Source of the DNA: Roseovarius litoreus
GTDB lineage: Bacteria; Pseudomonadota; Alphaproteobacteria; Rhodobacterales; Rhodobacteraceae
Direction: 5' to 3'
Assembly (NCBI RefSeq): GCF_900142765.1
Contig: NZ_FRCB01000002.1
Span: 310,001 to 374,000, forward strand
DNA length: 64,000 nt
Part shown: in pieces, positions 26,271 to 35,029 of the stretch
Position numbering within the stretch: the stretch's first letter is position 1
Layout: each line of letters opens with the position of its first letter
Program-made: the position numbers and the translations under genes
Notes under the pieces: generated by a model
Told to the model about the DNA's origin: nothing
The model's database searches: none
The model's input: the letters and a program-made list of their open reading frames with translations, nothing else

Positions 26271-26828
26271 GTGCCGAGTGTGAACAGGGTTGTGATGCAG
26301 CGCACGTCGCGGCGGTGGCTGGAGGCGCTGCCTCTGGAGCGGATGGACGCGGCGGAGGTCTCGGGCAAGTTCGGCCACAGGTTCCAGTTTCGCAGCTATC
26401 GGCGCTATCGCTATCCCGCCTATGATGTCTGTGCAGGGCCGTATCGCGACGAGGATGGTGCGGCGCTGAGCTTCGACATCATCCTGGCCAACCAGGTCTG
26501 GGAGCATCTGGACCGGCCCTATGCCGCCACGCGCAACGTGCTGGAGATGCTGAGGCCGGGGGGGTATTTCTGGGTTGCGGTGCCGTTTTACATCCCCTGG
26601 CATGGCGATCCGGTGGATTGCTCGCGCTGGACGGCGCGGGGCTTGAAGAACCTGCTGATCGAGGCGGGGTTCGACGAGGACAAGGTGCGCGCCGGGCAAT
26701 GGGGCAACCGCGCGGCGGCGCTGCGCAATTTCGAGACGCCCTGGCCGCCGGCCTATGACCGGGAGCGGGACGATCTGACCAATGAGCCGGATTTTCCCAT
26801 CTGTTCCTGGGCGCTGGCGCAGAAATAG
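26271..26828 (+). CDS. SAM-methyltransferase-like protein (class I fold, weak motif I)
   Basis: 185 residues from the GTG at 26271 (VPSVNRVVMQRTSRRW), chosen because AGGGAG lies 8 nt upstream; longer in-frame starts would run into the repeat element, and ATG 26295 is a shorter alternative. FDIILANQVWEHLDRPYAATRNVLEMLRPGGYFWVAVPF is the post-motif I to motif III part of a methyltransferase type 11 domain. The usual glycine-rich SAM loop is not evident upstream of it; AAEVSGKFG is the only candidate. FYIPWHGDPVDCSRWTARGL and QWGNRAAALRNFE follow. Substrate unknown; it resembles methyltransferases linked to polysaccharide clusters. Confidence 0.65.
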   Translation: MPSVNRVVMQRTSRRWLEALPLERMDAAEVSGKFGHRFQFRSYRRYRYPAYDVCAGPYRDEDGAALSFDIILANQVWEHLDRPYAATRNVLEMLRPGGYFWVAVPFYIPWHGDPVDCSRWTARGLKNLLIEAGFDEDKVRAGQWGNRAAALRNFETPWPPAYDRERDDLTNEPDFPICSWALAQK

Positions 26829-26887
26829 CGCGGCTTTGCGCGCGTTTGCGCGCCGAATGCGGTGGCGGCGCAAGCGCTTGCGCGCAT

Positions 26888-26902
26888 GTTCATGAAATGT
26901 TC
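26888..26902 (+). promoter_or_regulatory. LexA (SOS) box of alphaproteobacterial type
   Basis: GTTC-ATGAAAT-GTTC matches the direct-repeat GTTC-N7-GTTC LexA site of alphaproteobacteria. It lies 65 bp upstream of the uvrA ATG and next to TTGACT (26909-26914), a plausible -35. uvrA is a classic SOS gene, so repression by LexA is very likely. Confidence 0.8.
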
Positions 26903-26967
26903 ACTTTTTTGACTTGGACGACTCGGCGCGCTCAACTATCTGTAGGGCAGCGTTCACGGGGGCAGGC

Positions 26968-29832
26968 ATGGCCGAGCTGAAGAATATCGAGGTGCGCGGC
27001 GCGCGCGAGCACAACCTCAAGTCCATCGATGTGGATATTCCGCGCAACGAGTTGGTGGTGATCACCGGGCTGTCGGGGTCGGGCAAATCGAGCCTGGCGT
27101 TCGATACGATCTATGCCGAGGGGCAGCGGCGCTATGTCGAAAGCCTGAGCGCCTATGCGCGGCAGTTTCTGGACATGATGCAGAAGCCAGATGTGGATCA
27201 TATCAGCGGGTTGAGCCCGGCGATTTCCATCGAGCAGAAGACCACCAGCAAGAACCCGCGCTCGACCGTGGGCACGGTGACGGAAATCTACGATTACCTG
27301 CGATTGCTCTTTGCCCGCGTCGGCACGCCTTATAGCCCTGCCACCGGCAAGCCCATCGAGGCCCAGCAGGTGCAGGACATGGTGGACCGGATCATGGCGA
27401 TGGAGGAGGGCACGCGCGCCTATCTTCTGGCGCCCATCGTGCGGGACCGCAAGGGCGAGTATCGCAAGGAGATGCTGGAGCTGCGCAAGCAGGGGTTCCA
27501 GAGGGTCAAGGTGGATGGCGCGTTTCACGAGCTGGACGATCCGCCCAAGCTGGACAAGAAGTTCCGCCACGATATCGACGTGGTGGTGGACCGGATCGTG
27601 GTCAAGGACGGCTTGCAGACCCGGTTGGCGGACAGTCTGCGCACAGCGCTTGATCTGGCGGATGGGATCGCCGTTCTGGAGACCGCGCCGAAAGAGGGCG
27701 AGGGCGAGCCGGAGCGCCATATGTTCAGCGAAAACTTCGCCTGTCCGGTGAGCGGCTTCACGATTCCCGAGATCGAACCGAGGCTCTTTTCGTTCAACGC
27801 GCCGTTCGGCGCCTGCCCGGATTGCGACGGTCTGGGGGCGGAGCTGTATTTCGACGAGCGGCTGGTGGTGCCGGATGGCACGCTCAAGATCAGCGACGGG
27901 GCGATCGCGCCCTGGCGCAAGGGCAAGAGCCCGTATTTCCTGCAGACCATCGAATCCATCGCCAAGCATTACGAGTTCGACCGCAACGCCCGCTGGAAGG
28001 ACCTGCCCGCCCATGTGCAGCAGGTGTTCCTGTACGGGTCGGGCGAGGAGGAGATCCCGTTTCGCTATGACGAGGGTGGCCGCGTCTATCAGGTGACCCG
28101 CAGTTTCGAGGGAGTGATCCCCAATATGGAGCGGCGCTATCGCGAGACCGACAGCAGCTGGATCCGCGAGGAGTTCGAACGCTATCAGAACAACCGGGCC
28201 TGCGGCACCTGTGGCGGCTACCGGCTGCGCGAAGAGGCGCTGGCGGTGAAGATCGCGGGGCTGCATGTGGGGCAGGTCGTGGAGATGTCGATCCGCGAGG
28301 CGCATGCCTGGTGCGCGGGCGTGCCGGAAAGCCTGAGCGCGCAGAAGAACGAGATCGCGCGGGCGATCCTCAAGGAAATCCGCGAGCGGCTTGGGTTTCT
28401 GAACAATGTGGGGCTGGAATACCTGACGCTGAGCCGCAATGCCGGCACGCTGTCGGGGGGCGAGAGCCAGCGCATCCGGCTGGCGAGCCAGATCGGCAGT
28501 GGGCTGACCGGGGTTCTTTACGTGCTGGATGAGCCGAGCATCGGGCTGCATCAGCGCGACAACGGGCGGCTGTTGCAGACGCTGCAGAACCTGCGCGATC
28601 AGGGCAATACGGTGATCGTGGTCGAGCATGACGAAGAGGCGATCCGCACCGCCGATTACGTCTTTGATATCGGCCCCGGCGCAGGCGTGCATGGCGGGCA
28701 GGTGGTGAGCCACGGCACGCCCGAGCAGATCACCGCCGATCCGGCCTCGATCACCGGGCAATACCTGTCGGGCGCCCGCGAGATCGCGGTGCCCACCGAG
28801 CGGCGCAAGGGCAATGGCAAGGTGGTGGAGGTGGTCAAGGCCACCGGCAACAACCTGCGAGATGTGAGCGCGCAATTCCCGCTTGGCAAATTCGTCTGTG
28901 TCACCGGCGTGTCGGGCGGGGGCAAATCCACGCTGACCATCGAGACGCTGTTCAAGACCGCCTCGATGCGGCTCAACGGGGCGCGGCAGACGCCGGCGCC
29001 CTGCGAGACGATCAAGGGGCTGGAGCATCTGGACAAGGTGATCGATATCGATCAGCGGCCCATCGGGCGTACGCCAAGATCGAACCCGGCCACCTATACC
29101 GGCGCCTTTACCCCGATCCGCGACTGGTTTGCCGGGCTGCCCGAGGCCAAGGCGCGCGGCTACAAGCCGGGGCGGTTTTCCTTCAACGTGAAGGGCGGGC
29201 GCTGCGAGGCGTGTCAGGGCGACGGGGTCATCAAGATCGAGATGCATTTCCTGCCCGATGTCTATGTGACCTGCGAGACCTGCAATGGCGCGCGGTATAA
29301 CCGCGAGACGCTGGAAATCCGCTGGAAGGGCAAGTCCATCGCCGATGTGCTGGACATGACGGTGGAGGATGCGCGCGAGGTTTTCAAGGCGGTGCCGAGC
29401 ATCCGCGAGAAGATGGATGCGCTGGCGCGGGTGGGCCTTGGCTATATCAAGGTGGGCCAGCAGGCGACGACGCTTTCGGGTGGCGAGGCGCAGCGGGTGA
29501 AGCTGTCGAAGGAGCTGTCGAAGCGATCAACGGGGCGGACGCTCTATATTCTGGACGAGCCGACGACGGGGCTGCATTTCGAGGATGTGAAAAAGCTGCT
29601 GGAAGTGCTGCATGAGCTGGTCGAGAGCGGCAACACGGTGGTGGTGATCGAGCATAACCTCGATGTGGTGAAAACCGCCGACTGGATCATCGATATCGGT
29701 CCCGAAGGGGGCGATGGCGGTGGTGAGATCGTGGCTGTCGGCACGCCCGAGGATGTGGCCGAGGTGGAGCGCAGCCATACCGGGCGGTATCTCAAGGAGA
29801 TGCTGGCGGCGCGCAAGGTGGCGGCGGAATAG
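26968..29832 (+). CDS. uvrA: UvrABC system protein A
   Basis: 954 residues from ATG 26968 ([20 protein letters not shown]), preceded by GGCAGG. ATPase that finds bulky DNA lesions and loads UvrB. Both ABC modules are complete: Walker [16 protein letters not shown] and [15 protein letters not shown], signature loops [16 protein letters not shown] and [16 protein letters not shown], Walker [15 protein letters not shown] and [14 protein letters not shown]. Zinc fingers are [10 protein letters not shown] region, CGTCGGYRL, and CEACQGDG with [10 protein letters not shown]. The extra 18 codons available upstream to 26914 overlap the promoter and are not used. Confidence 0.97.
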   Translation: MAELKNIEVRGAREHNLKSIDVDIPRNELVVITGLSGSGKSSLAFDTIYAEGQRRYVESLSAYARQFLDMMQKPDVDHISGLSPAISIEQKTTSKNPRSTVGTVTEIYDYLRLLFARVGTPYSPATGKPIEAQQVQDMVDRIMAMEEGTRAYLLAPIVRDRKGEYRKEMLELRKQGFQRVKVDGAFHELDDPPKLDKKFRHDIDVVVDRIVVKDGLQTRLADSLRTALDLADGIAVLETAPKEGEGEPERHMFSENFACPVSGFTIPEIEPRLFSFNAPFGACPDCDGLGAELYFDERLVVPDGTLKISDGAIAPWRKGKSPYFLQTIESIAKHYEFDRNARWKDLPAHVQQVFLYGSGEEEIPFRYDEGGRVYQVTRSFEGVIPNMERRYRETDSSWIREEFERYQNNRACGTCGGYRLREEALAVKIAGLHVGQVVEMSIREAHAWCAGVPESLSAQKNEIARAILKEIRERLGFLNNVGLEYLTLSRNAGTLSGGESQRIRLASQIGSGLTGVLYVLDEPSIGLHQRDNGRLLQTLQNLRDQGNTVIVVEHDEEAIRTADYVFDIGPGAGVHGGQVVSHGTPEQITADPASITGQYLSGAREIAVPTERRKGNGKVVEVVKATGNNLRDVSAQFPLGKFVCVTGVSGGGKSTLTIETLFKTASMRLNGARQTPAPCETIKGLEHLDKVIDIDQRPIGRTPRSNPATYTGAFTPIRDWFAGLPEAKARGYKPGRFSFNVKGGRCEACQGDGVIKIEMHFLPDVYVTCETCNGARYNRETLEIRWKGKSIADVLDMTVEDAREVFKAVPSIREKMDALARVGLGYIKVGQQATTLSGGEAQRVKLSKELSKRSTGRTLYILDEPTTGLHFEDVKKLLEVLHELVESGNTVVVIEHNLDVVKTADWIIDIGPEGGDGGGEIVAVGTPEDVAEVERSHTGRYLKEMLAARKVAAE

Positions 29833-29835
29833 GCG

Positions 29836-29862
29836 GGCGCAGCAGGCCAAGCCCGCTGCGCC
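29836..29862. terminator. Hairpin at the uvrA 3' end
   Basis: GGCGCAGC (29836-29843) pairs with GCTGCGCC (29855-29862), continued by GGC/GCC around CAA. It starts 4 bp after the uvrA stop. No U run follows, so it may be a Rho-type or processing stem. The converging DUF2892 gene ends 134 bp further on. Confidence 0.45.
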
Positions 29863-29995
29863 GGGAGGCGCGAAAGTCTGCTTCAAGTCGTTTCGCGAAA
29901 ACCTGATCCCCAGATTTTCGAGAAAGGCAGTGCTCCGGTCAATCGTTGCACGTATTCCACCTTGAGCTGATGCCTCAGGGTACAGGCGGAACGTT

Positions 29996-30199
29996 TTATT
30001 TCTTCAACGGGCAGGTGTTGAACCCGAAGATCGAATAGGCGGGGCAGGTGCCCAGAATGCCGGTCACCAGCGGGATGATCCCGATGAGATAGAGCCAGCT
30101 ATAGGCGCCTTCCTGATTGAGGGCGAAGCCCGCGATGAGCGCTGCGCCCACGAGGATGCGAAGTGCGCGGTCGATGCCGCCGACGTTTTTCTTGAACAT
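29996..30199 (-). CDS. DUF2892 (YgaP-like) small membrane protein
   Basis: 67 residues. The start FKKNVGGIDRALRILVGAALI and the pair of helices around it, with the ending ILGTCPAYSIFGFNTCPLKK, match the DUF2892 family, the membrane part found at the end of YgaP rhodanese proteins. Two Cys-Pro motifs near the second helix end are typical. The role is unknown, perhaps sulfur or redox related. The ATG (30197-30199) is preceded by AGGAACGT. An FNR/CRP-like palindrome lies about 58 nt upstream, suggesting oxygen-linked control. Confidence 0.85.
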   Translation of the reverse strand: MFKKNVGGIDRALRILVGAALIAGFALNQEGAYSWLYLIGIIPLVTGILGTCPAYSIFGFNTCPLKK

Positions 30200-30256
30200 G
30201 GGACGTTCCTTTCACCAATGATGCCCCGTGTGTGACACATCTTCGCAAAGTTGAAT

Positions 30257-30270
30257 ATGATATGGATCAA
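30257..30270 (-). promoter_or_regulatory. FNR-like site upstream of the DUF2892 gene
   Basis: On the minus strand TTGATCCATATCAT matches the FNR/FnrL consensus TTGAT-N4-ATCAA at 9 of 10 fixed bases. It is 58 nt upstream of the DUF2892 ATG, a normal distance for an activator or repressor site. Confidence 0.35.
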
Positions 30271-30287
30271 TTGGTCGGGGTCATGGA

Positions 30288-31160
30288 TCAGCTGTAGCCG
30301 CGTTTTTCGAAGCGTGGCAGCATGGCCGAGAAATCGCGGCCCATCCCGTCTTCGCGTTCGACGAATTCGGCGTAGAGCTTCATCGCGGCTTCGCCAAGCG
30401 GCGTGTCGGCATCTGCGGCGGCGGCGGCCTCTTGGGCGAGGCGAAGGTCCTTGAGCATCAATTCGGCGGCGAAGCCGGGCTTGTAGTCGTTGTCGGCGGG
30501 GCTTTGCGGGCCGATGCCGGGGGCGGGGCAATAGGTGGTCATCGACCAGCTGGAGCCCGAGGAGGTGGAGACCACATCGAACATCGCCTGTCGGTCGAGG
30601 CCCAGCTTGTCGGCCAGAGCGAAGGCCTCGCAGGTGACGATCATCGTGGCGCCAAGGATCATGTTGTTGCAGATCTTGGCGGCCTGACCATTGCCAGAGG
30701 GGCCGCAATGAACGGCTTTTTGCCCCATGATGTCAAAGAGTTCACGGGCGATATTAAACCCAGATTCGTCGCCGCCGACCATGAAGGTGAGGGTGCCGGC
30801 CTGCGCGCCGCCGACGCCGCCCGACACGGGCGCATCGAGCGCGGACAGCCCGGCGTCCTGCGCCTGACGGGCCACGGCGCGGGCGCTTTCGACATCGACG
30901 GTGGAGCAGTCCAGCAGAACGGCGCCCTTGTCCATGGCGGGGATCACCTCGGCTGCGACCTTGCGCAGGATCTGCCCGTTGGGCAGCATGGTTATGACCA
31001 CCTGCGCGCCGGTTGCGGCCTCGGCCGCGGAGGCGGCGCGTGCGACGCCGTCGATCGTGACATCGGCGGTGTCGAAGCCGGTCACGTCATGACCCGCGCG
31101 TGCGAGATTGGCCGCCATCGGGCCGCCCATATTGCCCAATCCGATGAATCCGATTTTCAT
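30288..31160 (-). CDS. mmsB: 3-Hydroxyisobutyrate dehydrogenase
   Basis: 290 residues. NAD-dependent oxidation of 3-hydroxyisobutyrate to methylmalonate semialdehyde in valine breakdown. The Rossmann start is KIGFIGLGNMGGPMAANLARAG; LLDCSTVDVESARAVARQA and LDAPVSGGVGGAQAGTLTFMVGG carry the substrate loop; the catalytic Lys lies in GPSGNGQAAKICNNMILG. Length and motifs are standard for MmsB. It is the last gene of a three-gene run with 3 bp between it and the hydrolase gene upstream; mmsA, the next pathway step, is 4.6 kb away on the same strand. Confidence 0.94.
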   Translation of the reverse strand: MKIGFIGLGNMGGPMAANLARAGHDVTGFDTADVTIDGVARAASAAEAATGAQVVITMLPNGQILRKVAAEVIPAMDKGAVLLDCSTVDVESARAVARQAQDAGLSALDAPVSGGVGGAQAGTLTFMVGGDESGFNIARELFDIMGQKAVHCGPSGNGQAAKICNNMILGATMIVTCEAFALADKLGLDRQAMFDVVSTSSGSSWSMTTYCPAPGIGPQSPADNDYKPGFAAELMLKDLRLAQEAAAAADADTPLGEAAMKLYAEFVEREDGMGRDFSAMLPRFEKRGYS

Positions 31161-31163
31161 GGC

Positions 31164-32207
31164 CTATCCTTCCTTGTGGTCTGTGAGGGGTGCCGCGTCG
31201 AGCGGCATCAGCATCCGGCTGACATCGCTGGCGGGAAGCGTTTCGAGATCGTGACGCCAATTGGGGGCGTTGTCCTTGTCGATGATCCGGGCGCGGATGC
31301 CTTCGAGGAAATCGCCATGCTCCATCGCGCGGTAGGTGAAGCGGTATTCCAGATCGAGCGCGCGCCGGATATCGGCGGCGGGATCGCGCAAACGGTGGAT
31401 CATCTCGACTGTGCAGGCCATGGAGAGGGGGGAATTGCGCGCGATCTTCTGGAGCGCGTCACGGGCCAGAGGGCTGTCATCGTGCTGCAGGGTCTGCAGG
31501 ATGTCATGGAGGCTGGCGCCCGCGAAGGTGGCGTCGATGACGGGTCGGGCCGTGCTCAGCGCCCCTTGCGGGGGCGTCTCGCTTGCGGGGGCGATGGCCG
31601 AGATGTCGCCGGTGTCGCACAGCGTGGCGATCAGATCGGGCCAGCGATCACCGGGAACGAAGCTGTCGGCAAAGCCTGCAAGGATTGCGTCGGCCGGTCC
31701 CATGCGCGCGCCGGTGATCCCGAGATATTCGCCCAGATGGCCCGGCGCGCGGGCCAGAAGAAGCGAGCCGCCGACATCCGGCACCAGCCCGATGGAGCAT
31801 TCGGGCATGGCGATCTGGCTGGTCTCATTCACGATCCGGTGGCTGCCGTGGCAGCCGATCCCGACGCCGCCGCCCATCGTGAAGCCCTTCAAGAACGCGA
31901 TGTAAGGCTTTGGATATTCTGCAATTTTCGCATTCAGGCGGTATTCGTCGCGCCAAAAGCCGCGACCGTAGTCAAGATCGCCCGCGCGGCCCGTGTCGTA
32001 GAGCTTCTGGATATCGCCGCCCGCGCAGAAGGCCTTGTCGCCCGCGGCATCGATGACCACGAGCGCCACGGCGGGATCGTCGCGCCATGCATCTAGCGCC
32101 TCTTCGATCTCGAGGCTCATCTGATGGGTCAGGGCGTTCAGGGCCTTGGGGCGGGTCAGGGTGATCCGCCCGGCATGGCCCTCGATGCGGATGTCGATAT
32201 CGGTCAT
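31164..32207 (-). CDS. 3-Hydroxyisobutyryl-CoA hydrolase (crotonase superfamily)
   Basis: 347 residues, the length of HIBCH-type hydrolases rather than of plain enoyl-CoA hydratases (about 260). LTRPKALNALTHQMSLEIEEAL, KAFCAGGDIQKLYDTGR and FTMGGGVGIGCHGSHRIV form the oxyanion hole and CoA pocket; MPECSIGLVPDVGGSLLLARAPG carries the catalytic Glu and Asp characteristic of the hydrolase. The C-terminal helical domain (ALDLEYRFTYRAMEHGDFLEGIRARIIDK) is also typical. It cuts 3-hydroxyisobutyryl-CoA to the free acid for MmsB. It overlaps the acyl-CoA dehydrogenase gene by 4 bp. Confidence 0.92.
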   Translation of the reverse strand: MTDIDIRIEGHAGRITLTRPKALNALTHQMSLEIEEALDAWRDDPAVALVVIDAAGDKAFCAGGDIQKLYDTGRAGDLDYGRGFWRDEYRLNAKIAEYPKPYIAFLKGFTMGGGVGIGCHGSHRIVNETSQIAMPECSIGLVPDVGGSLLLARAPGHLGEYLGITGARMGPADAILAGFADSFVPGDRWPDLIATLCDTGDISAIAPASETPPQGALSTARPVIDATFAGASLHDILQTLQHDDSPLARDALQKIARNSPLSMACTVEMIHRLRDPAADIRRALDLEYRFTYRAMEHGDFLEGIRARIIDKDNAPNWRHDLETLPASDVSRMLMPLDAAPLTDHKEG

Positions 32208-33346
32208 CTTTCGGCCAGCATCTGACGGGCCACGATCAGGCGCATGATCTCGTTCGTGCCTTCGAGGATTTCATGGACGCGCAGGTCGCGGACCAGTTTT
32301 TCGATTCCGTAATCGGCAAGGTAGCCGTAGCCGCCATGCAGCTGGAGGCATTGGTTGACGATGTTCGAGCCGGCTTCGGTCACGAATTTCTTGGCCATGG
32401 CGCAGAATTTGGTGGCATCGGGCGCGCCGGTGTCGAGTTTCCAGGCGGCCTGACGCAGGAAGGTGCGGGCGGCCTGAAGCTGAATTTCCAGATCGGCGAG
32501 GCGGAACTGCAGCGCCTGGAACTGGTCGATCGGTTTGCCGAAGGCCTTGCGCTCGCCCATGTAGGTCAGGGTCATGTCGAGCGCCTGTTGGGCCGCGCCA
32601 AGCGAGCAGGCGGCGATGTTGAGCCGGCCCCCGTCAAGCCCGGCCATGGCATAGGAAAACCCCTTGTTTTCCTCGCCGACAAGGTTGTGGGCGGGGATGT
32701 TGCAATCGTCGAACTGGACCTGTGCGGTGGGCTGGGAGCGCCAGCCCATCTTGTCTTCGAGGCCACCGAAGCTGAGGCCGGGGGTGCCGTCTTCGACATA
32801 GATTGTGGAGATGCCGCGGGGGCCGTCTTCGCCGGTGCGGACCATCACGATATAGGCATCCGAATAGCCGCCGCCCGAGATGAAGGCCTTGGTTCCGTTG
32901 AGAATATAGCCCTCGTTGCTGCGCTCGGCGCGGGTTTTCAGGGCGGCTGCATCCGAGCCGGAGCCGGGTTCTGTGAGGCAGTAGGAGAGCACGGTTTCCA
33001 TCGAGAGAACACCGGGCATGACGCGGGCTTTCATCTCGTCGGAGGCGAAGCTGTCGAGCATCTTGGCGCACATGTTGTGGATCGACAAAAACGCAGCGAC
33101 TGAGGGGCAAGCCATTGAGAGGGCTTCGAAAACCAGTGTCGCATCAAGCCGGGACAAGCCCGAGCCGCCACCCTCTTCGGAGACATAGAGCCCGCCGAAG
33201 CCCAGCTCGGCGATCTGAGGCCAGAGCTCTTTGGGGATGGTGCCCTCACGCTCCCATGTGCGCGCATGGGGCGCGATGTTGTCCTGCCCGAAGGCGCGAG
33301 CCATGTCGAAAATGGCGGTCTGTTCTTCGGTCAGCGCGAAGTCCAT
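32204..33346 (-). CDS. Acyl-CoA dehydrogenase, probably isobutyryl-CoA dehydrogenase
   Basis: 380 residues from the ATG complementary to 33344-33346 (MDFALTEEQTAIFDMARAFG), preceded by GAGGAGGAAA; an in-frame ATG 23 codons earlier lacks this site. FAD enzyme with LTEPGSGSDAAALKT, FISGGGYSDAYIVM, GERKAFGKPIDQFQALQFRLADL and QLHGGYGYLADYGIEKLVRDLRVHEILEGTNEIMR; the catalytic Glu is in the last segment. The order acyl-CoA dehydrogenase - 3-hydroxyisobutyryl-CoA hydrolase - mmsB identifies it as the isobutyryl-CoA step of valine catabolism. Two DNA dyad or repeat signals lie in its upstream region. Confidence 0.92.
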   Translation of the reverse strand: MDFALTEEQTAIFDMARAFGQDNIAPHARTWEREGTIPKELWPQIAELGFGGLYVSEEGGGSGLSRLDATLVFEALSMACPSVAAFLSIHNMCAKMLDSFASDEMKARVMPGVLSMETVLSYCLTEPGSGSDAAALKTRAERSNEGYILNGTKAFISGGGYSDAYIVMVRTGEDGPRGISTIYVEDGTPGLSFGGLEDKMGWRSQPTAQVQFDDCNIPAHNLVGEENKGFSYAMAGLDGGRLNIAACSLGAAQQALDMTLTYMGERKAFGKPIDQFQALQFRLADLEIQLQAARTFLRQAAWKLDTGAPDATKFCAMAKKFVTEAGSNIVNQCLQLHGGYGYLADYGIEKLVRDLRVHEILEGTNEIMRLIVARQMLAER

Positions 33347-33408
33347 GCCGGGTTTCCTCCTCCTCGGGGTGGTCGCAAGCGAATTGAACGCATGTTTAAT
33401 TATCAATT

Positions 33409-33427
33409 CTTGCAAGAGTTTTGCAAG
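33409..33427 (-). promoter_or_regulatory. CTTGCAA inverted repeat upstream of the valine operon
   Basis: CTTGCAA (33409-33415), a 5-bp spacer and TTGCAAG (33421-33427) form a perfect 7-bp dyad centred 72 bp upstream of the acyl-CoA dehydrogenase ATG. The same half-site CTTGCAA begins the palindrome in front of mmsA (37341), so one regulator may bind both. Confidence 0.45.
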
Positions 33428-33483
33428 GCGTCGTCAGGATCCCGGTTTGCGCCTTGGAAAACAGGGAAAAAGGGGCTCTGTAT

Positions 33484-33516
33484 CACGTCGGTATAACGTC
33501 GGTATCGCGTCGGTGC
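33484..33516. repeat. Three tandem 11-bp direct repeats
   Basis: CACGTCGGTAT, AACGTCGGTAT and CGCGTCGGTGC follow one another without gaps. A fourth, weaker TTCGGTGC follows. The 11-bp period is about one helical turn, as in arrays of protein half-sites. They lie 138 bp upstream of the acyl-CoA dehydrogenase start and just past the end of the YbdK-like gene. Confidence 0.5.
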
Positions 33517-33547
33517 GGTTTTCGGTGCGATGTGCGGTTTTTCGGGT

Positions 33548-34681
33548 TCAGAGATCGGCGTGGAATTCCTCGATCAGGTGGCGGACCACGGCGCGCAGAG
33601 CGTGGTCGGGATCGTCCTCGGCCTGCAGGGCGTCGGCATAGACCTGACGCTGACGGCCGGCGGAGGTGCCGGTCCGCAGCATGTCGCGGGCGCCTTCGAT
33701 TTCGGCCAGGGATTCGAAGAAGGCGGCGTCCTCGTCCAGCAGGTCGATCAGCTCTTCGATCAGGTCGCCCATCGGGACGATCTCGCCCAGACCGAAATCG
33801 ATCAGCCCCTCGGTCACGCCGTAGCGCTGCGCGCGCCAGCGGTTTTCGGAGACCAGAAAGCGGTCATAGATGCGCCAGCGCTGATTGCGGATCGCCAGAC
33901 GCCAGAGCATCCGGGCCAATGCCTGCGTGATCGCGGCAAGGGTGAGCGCGTGTTCCAGCCGGGGCTGCACGTCGAAGATGCGGGTTTCGAGCGTGGGGAA
34001 CTGGTGCGAGGGGCGCAGATCCCACCAGATTTTCGAGCTGTCCTCGATCACGCCGAGATCGACGAGCGCCGAGACCGAGCGTTCGAACTCGCCATAGCTT
34101 TCCATGCGGGGGGGGAGGCCGGTGCGGGGCAGGTTGTCGAACACGGTCAGCCGGTAGCTGTTGAGGCCGGTGTCGTGGCCCTGCCAGAAGGGCGAGGAAC
34201 AGCTGAGCGCCAGAAGATGCGGCAGGAAATAGCTGAGCTGGTTCATCAGGTCGATGCGGCGGTCGGGCGGGTCGATGCCGACATGGACATGCATCCCGCA
34301 GATCAGCATCCGGCGCACCACGCCGGCCAGATCGCCGGCCAGCGTGTTGTAGCGGTCCTTGTCGGTATGGGTCTGTTTGCGCCAGTCGGCGAAGGGGTGG
34401 CAGGCGGCGGCGATGGGGGAGAGGTTGTAGCGCGCGGCGCAGTCGGCCACGGTGGAGCGCAAGCGCTTGAGATCGTCGCGGGCGTCGGCCACGGTGCGAC
34501 ACACGCGGGTGCCGATTTCGATCTGGCAGTTGAGAAATTCCGGGCTGACCTGACCTTCGAGGCGGCTTTGGCAGTCTTCCATCAGACCCTTGGGAGCGTC
34601 GGCCAGCGCGCATGTGTCACGGTCAACGAGGAGGTATTCCTCTTCGATGCCGATGGTGAATTCGGGATGAGTGAGGGCCAT
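33548..34681 (-). CDS. Carboxylate-amine ligase, glutamate--cysteine ligase family 2 (YbdK-like)
   Basis: 377 residues from ATG complementary to 34679-34681 ([20 protein letters not shown]). [10 protein letters not shown] is the ATP-grasp-like beginning of the GCS2 family; [45 protein letters not shown] and [23 protein letters not shown] follow in the usual order. E. coli YbdK shows weak gamma-glutamyl-cysteine synthetase activity in vitro; the true substrate is unsettled. A second in-frame start 20 codons upstream is less likely. It sits between the two halves of the valine pathway with no evident functional link. Confidence 0.9.
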   Translation of the reverse strand: MALTHPEFTIGIEEEYLLVDRDTCALADAPKGLMEDCQSRLEGQVSPEFLNCQIEIGTRVCRTVADARDDLKRLRSTVADCAARYNLSPIAAACHPFADWRKQTHTDKDRYNTLAGDLAGVVRRMLICGMHVHVGIDPPDRRIDLMNQLSYFLPHLLALSCSSPFWQGHDTGLNSYRLTVFDNLPRTGLPPRMESYGEFERSVSALVDLGVIEDSSKIWWDLRPSHQFPTLETRIFDVQPRLEHALTLAAITQALARMLWRLAIRNQRWRIYDRFLVSENRWRAQRYGVTEGLIDFGLGEIVPMGDLIEELIDLLDEDAAFFESLAEIEGARDMLRTGTSAGRQRQVYADALQAEDDPDHALRAVVRHLIEEFHADL

Positions 34682-35029
34682 GGCATCTCCGGATGTGGTC
34701 GTTTTGCGTCCATTGCAGCACGGGACAGGCGGTTTGGGCAAGCGATGCGTGATGCTGGCCGAGGGCAGAGACGAATCATTGCCGTGCGGCGGCGGTCGGG
34801 CGTTGTCGCTAAAAGGGGAAACAATTCTATGGGAATTGCGGGTTTTGTGTCGAAAGTGACGCCAAGTCCTGTGTGGATGCAGGATTGTGTTAGGAAAGTT
34901 GCCGAAATATGATACGTGCCGCGATGTAATGATTTTTTGAGTCTTCGTACGGCTGGTGCTTGGGCCCGTTTTTTGGGCGATGTTCTACCTCCGTGCCGTT
35001 TTACAACAGTTTTTATCTGGAGGTTTTTC
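34682..35029. other. 348-bp AT-richer intergenic region, promoter of the surface-protein gene
   Basis: No gene seen. It contains an inverted repeat CAATTC-tatgg-GAATTG (34822-34838), and a possible promoter TTGTGT (34885-34890), 17-bp spacer, TATGAT (34908-34913), which would give a leader of about 110 nt. A strong ribosome-binding site, TGGAGG, precedes the ATG at 35030. The region is clearly less GC-rich than its neighbours. Confidence 0.4.

Noticed and set aside
26932..29247. Long antisense open frame opposite uvrA
   Set aside because: Same GC artefact; uvrA covers the region with full motifs.
31748..31765. GGCCAGAAGAAG, resembling the conserved box of the three-copy element
   Set aside because: Lies inside the hydrolase gene, without the CCCCGGGATATTT part or hairpin; coincidence.
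34916..35029. N-terminal extension of the surface protein from an ATG at 34916
   Set aside because: The extension spoils the signal peptide and lacks a ribosome-binding site; ATG 35030 has TGGAGG and a clean signal sequence.
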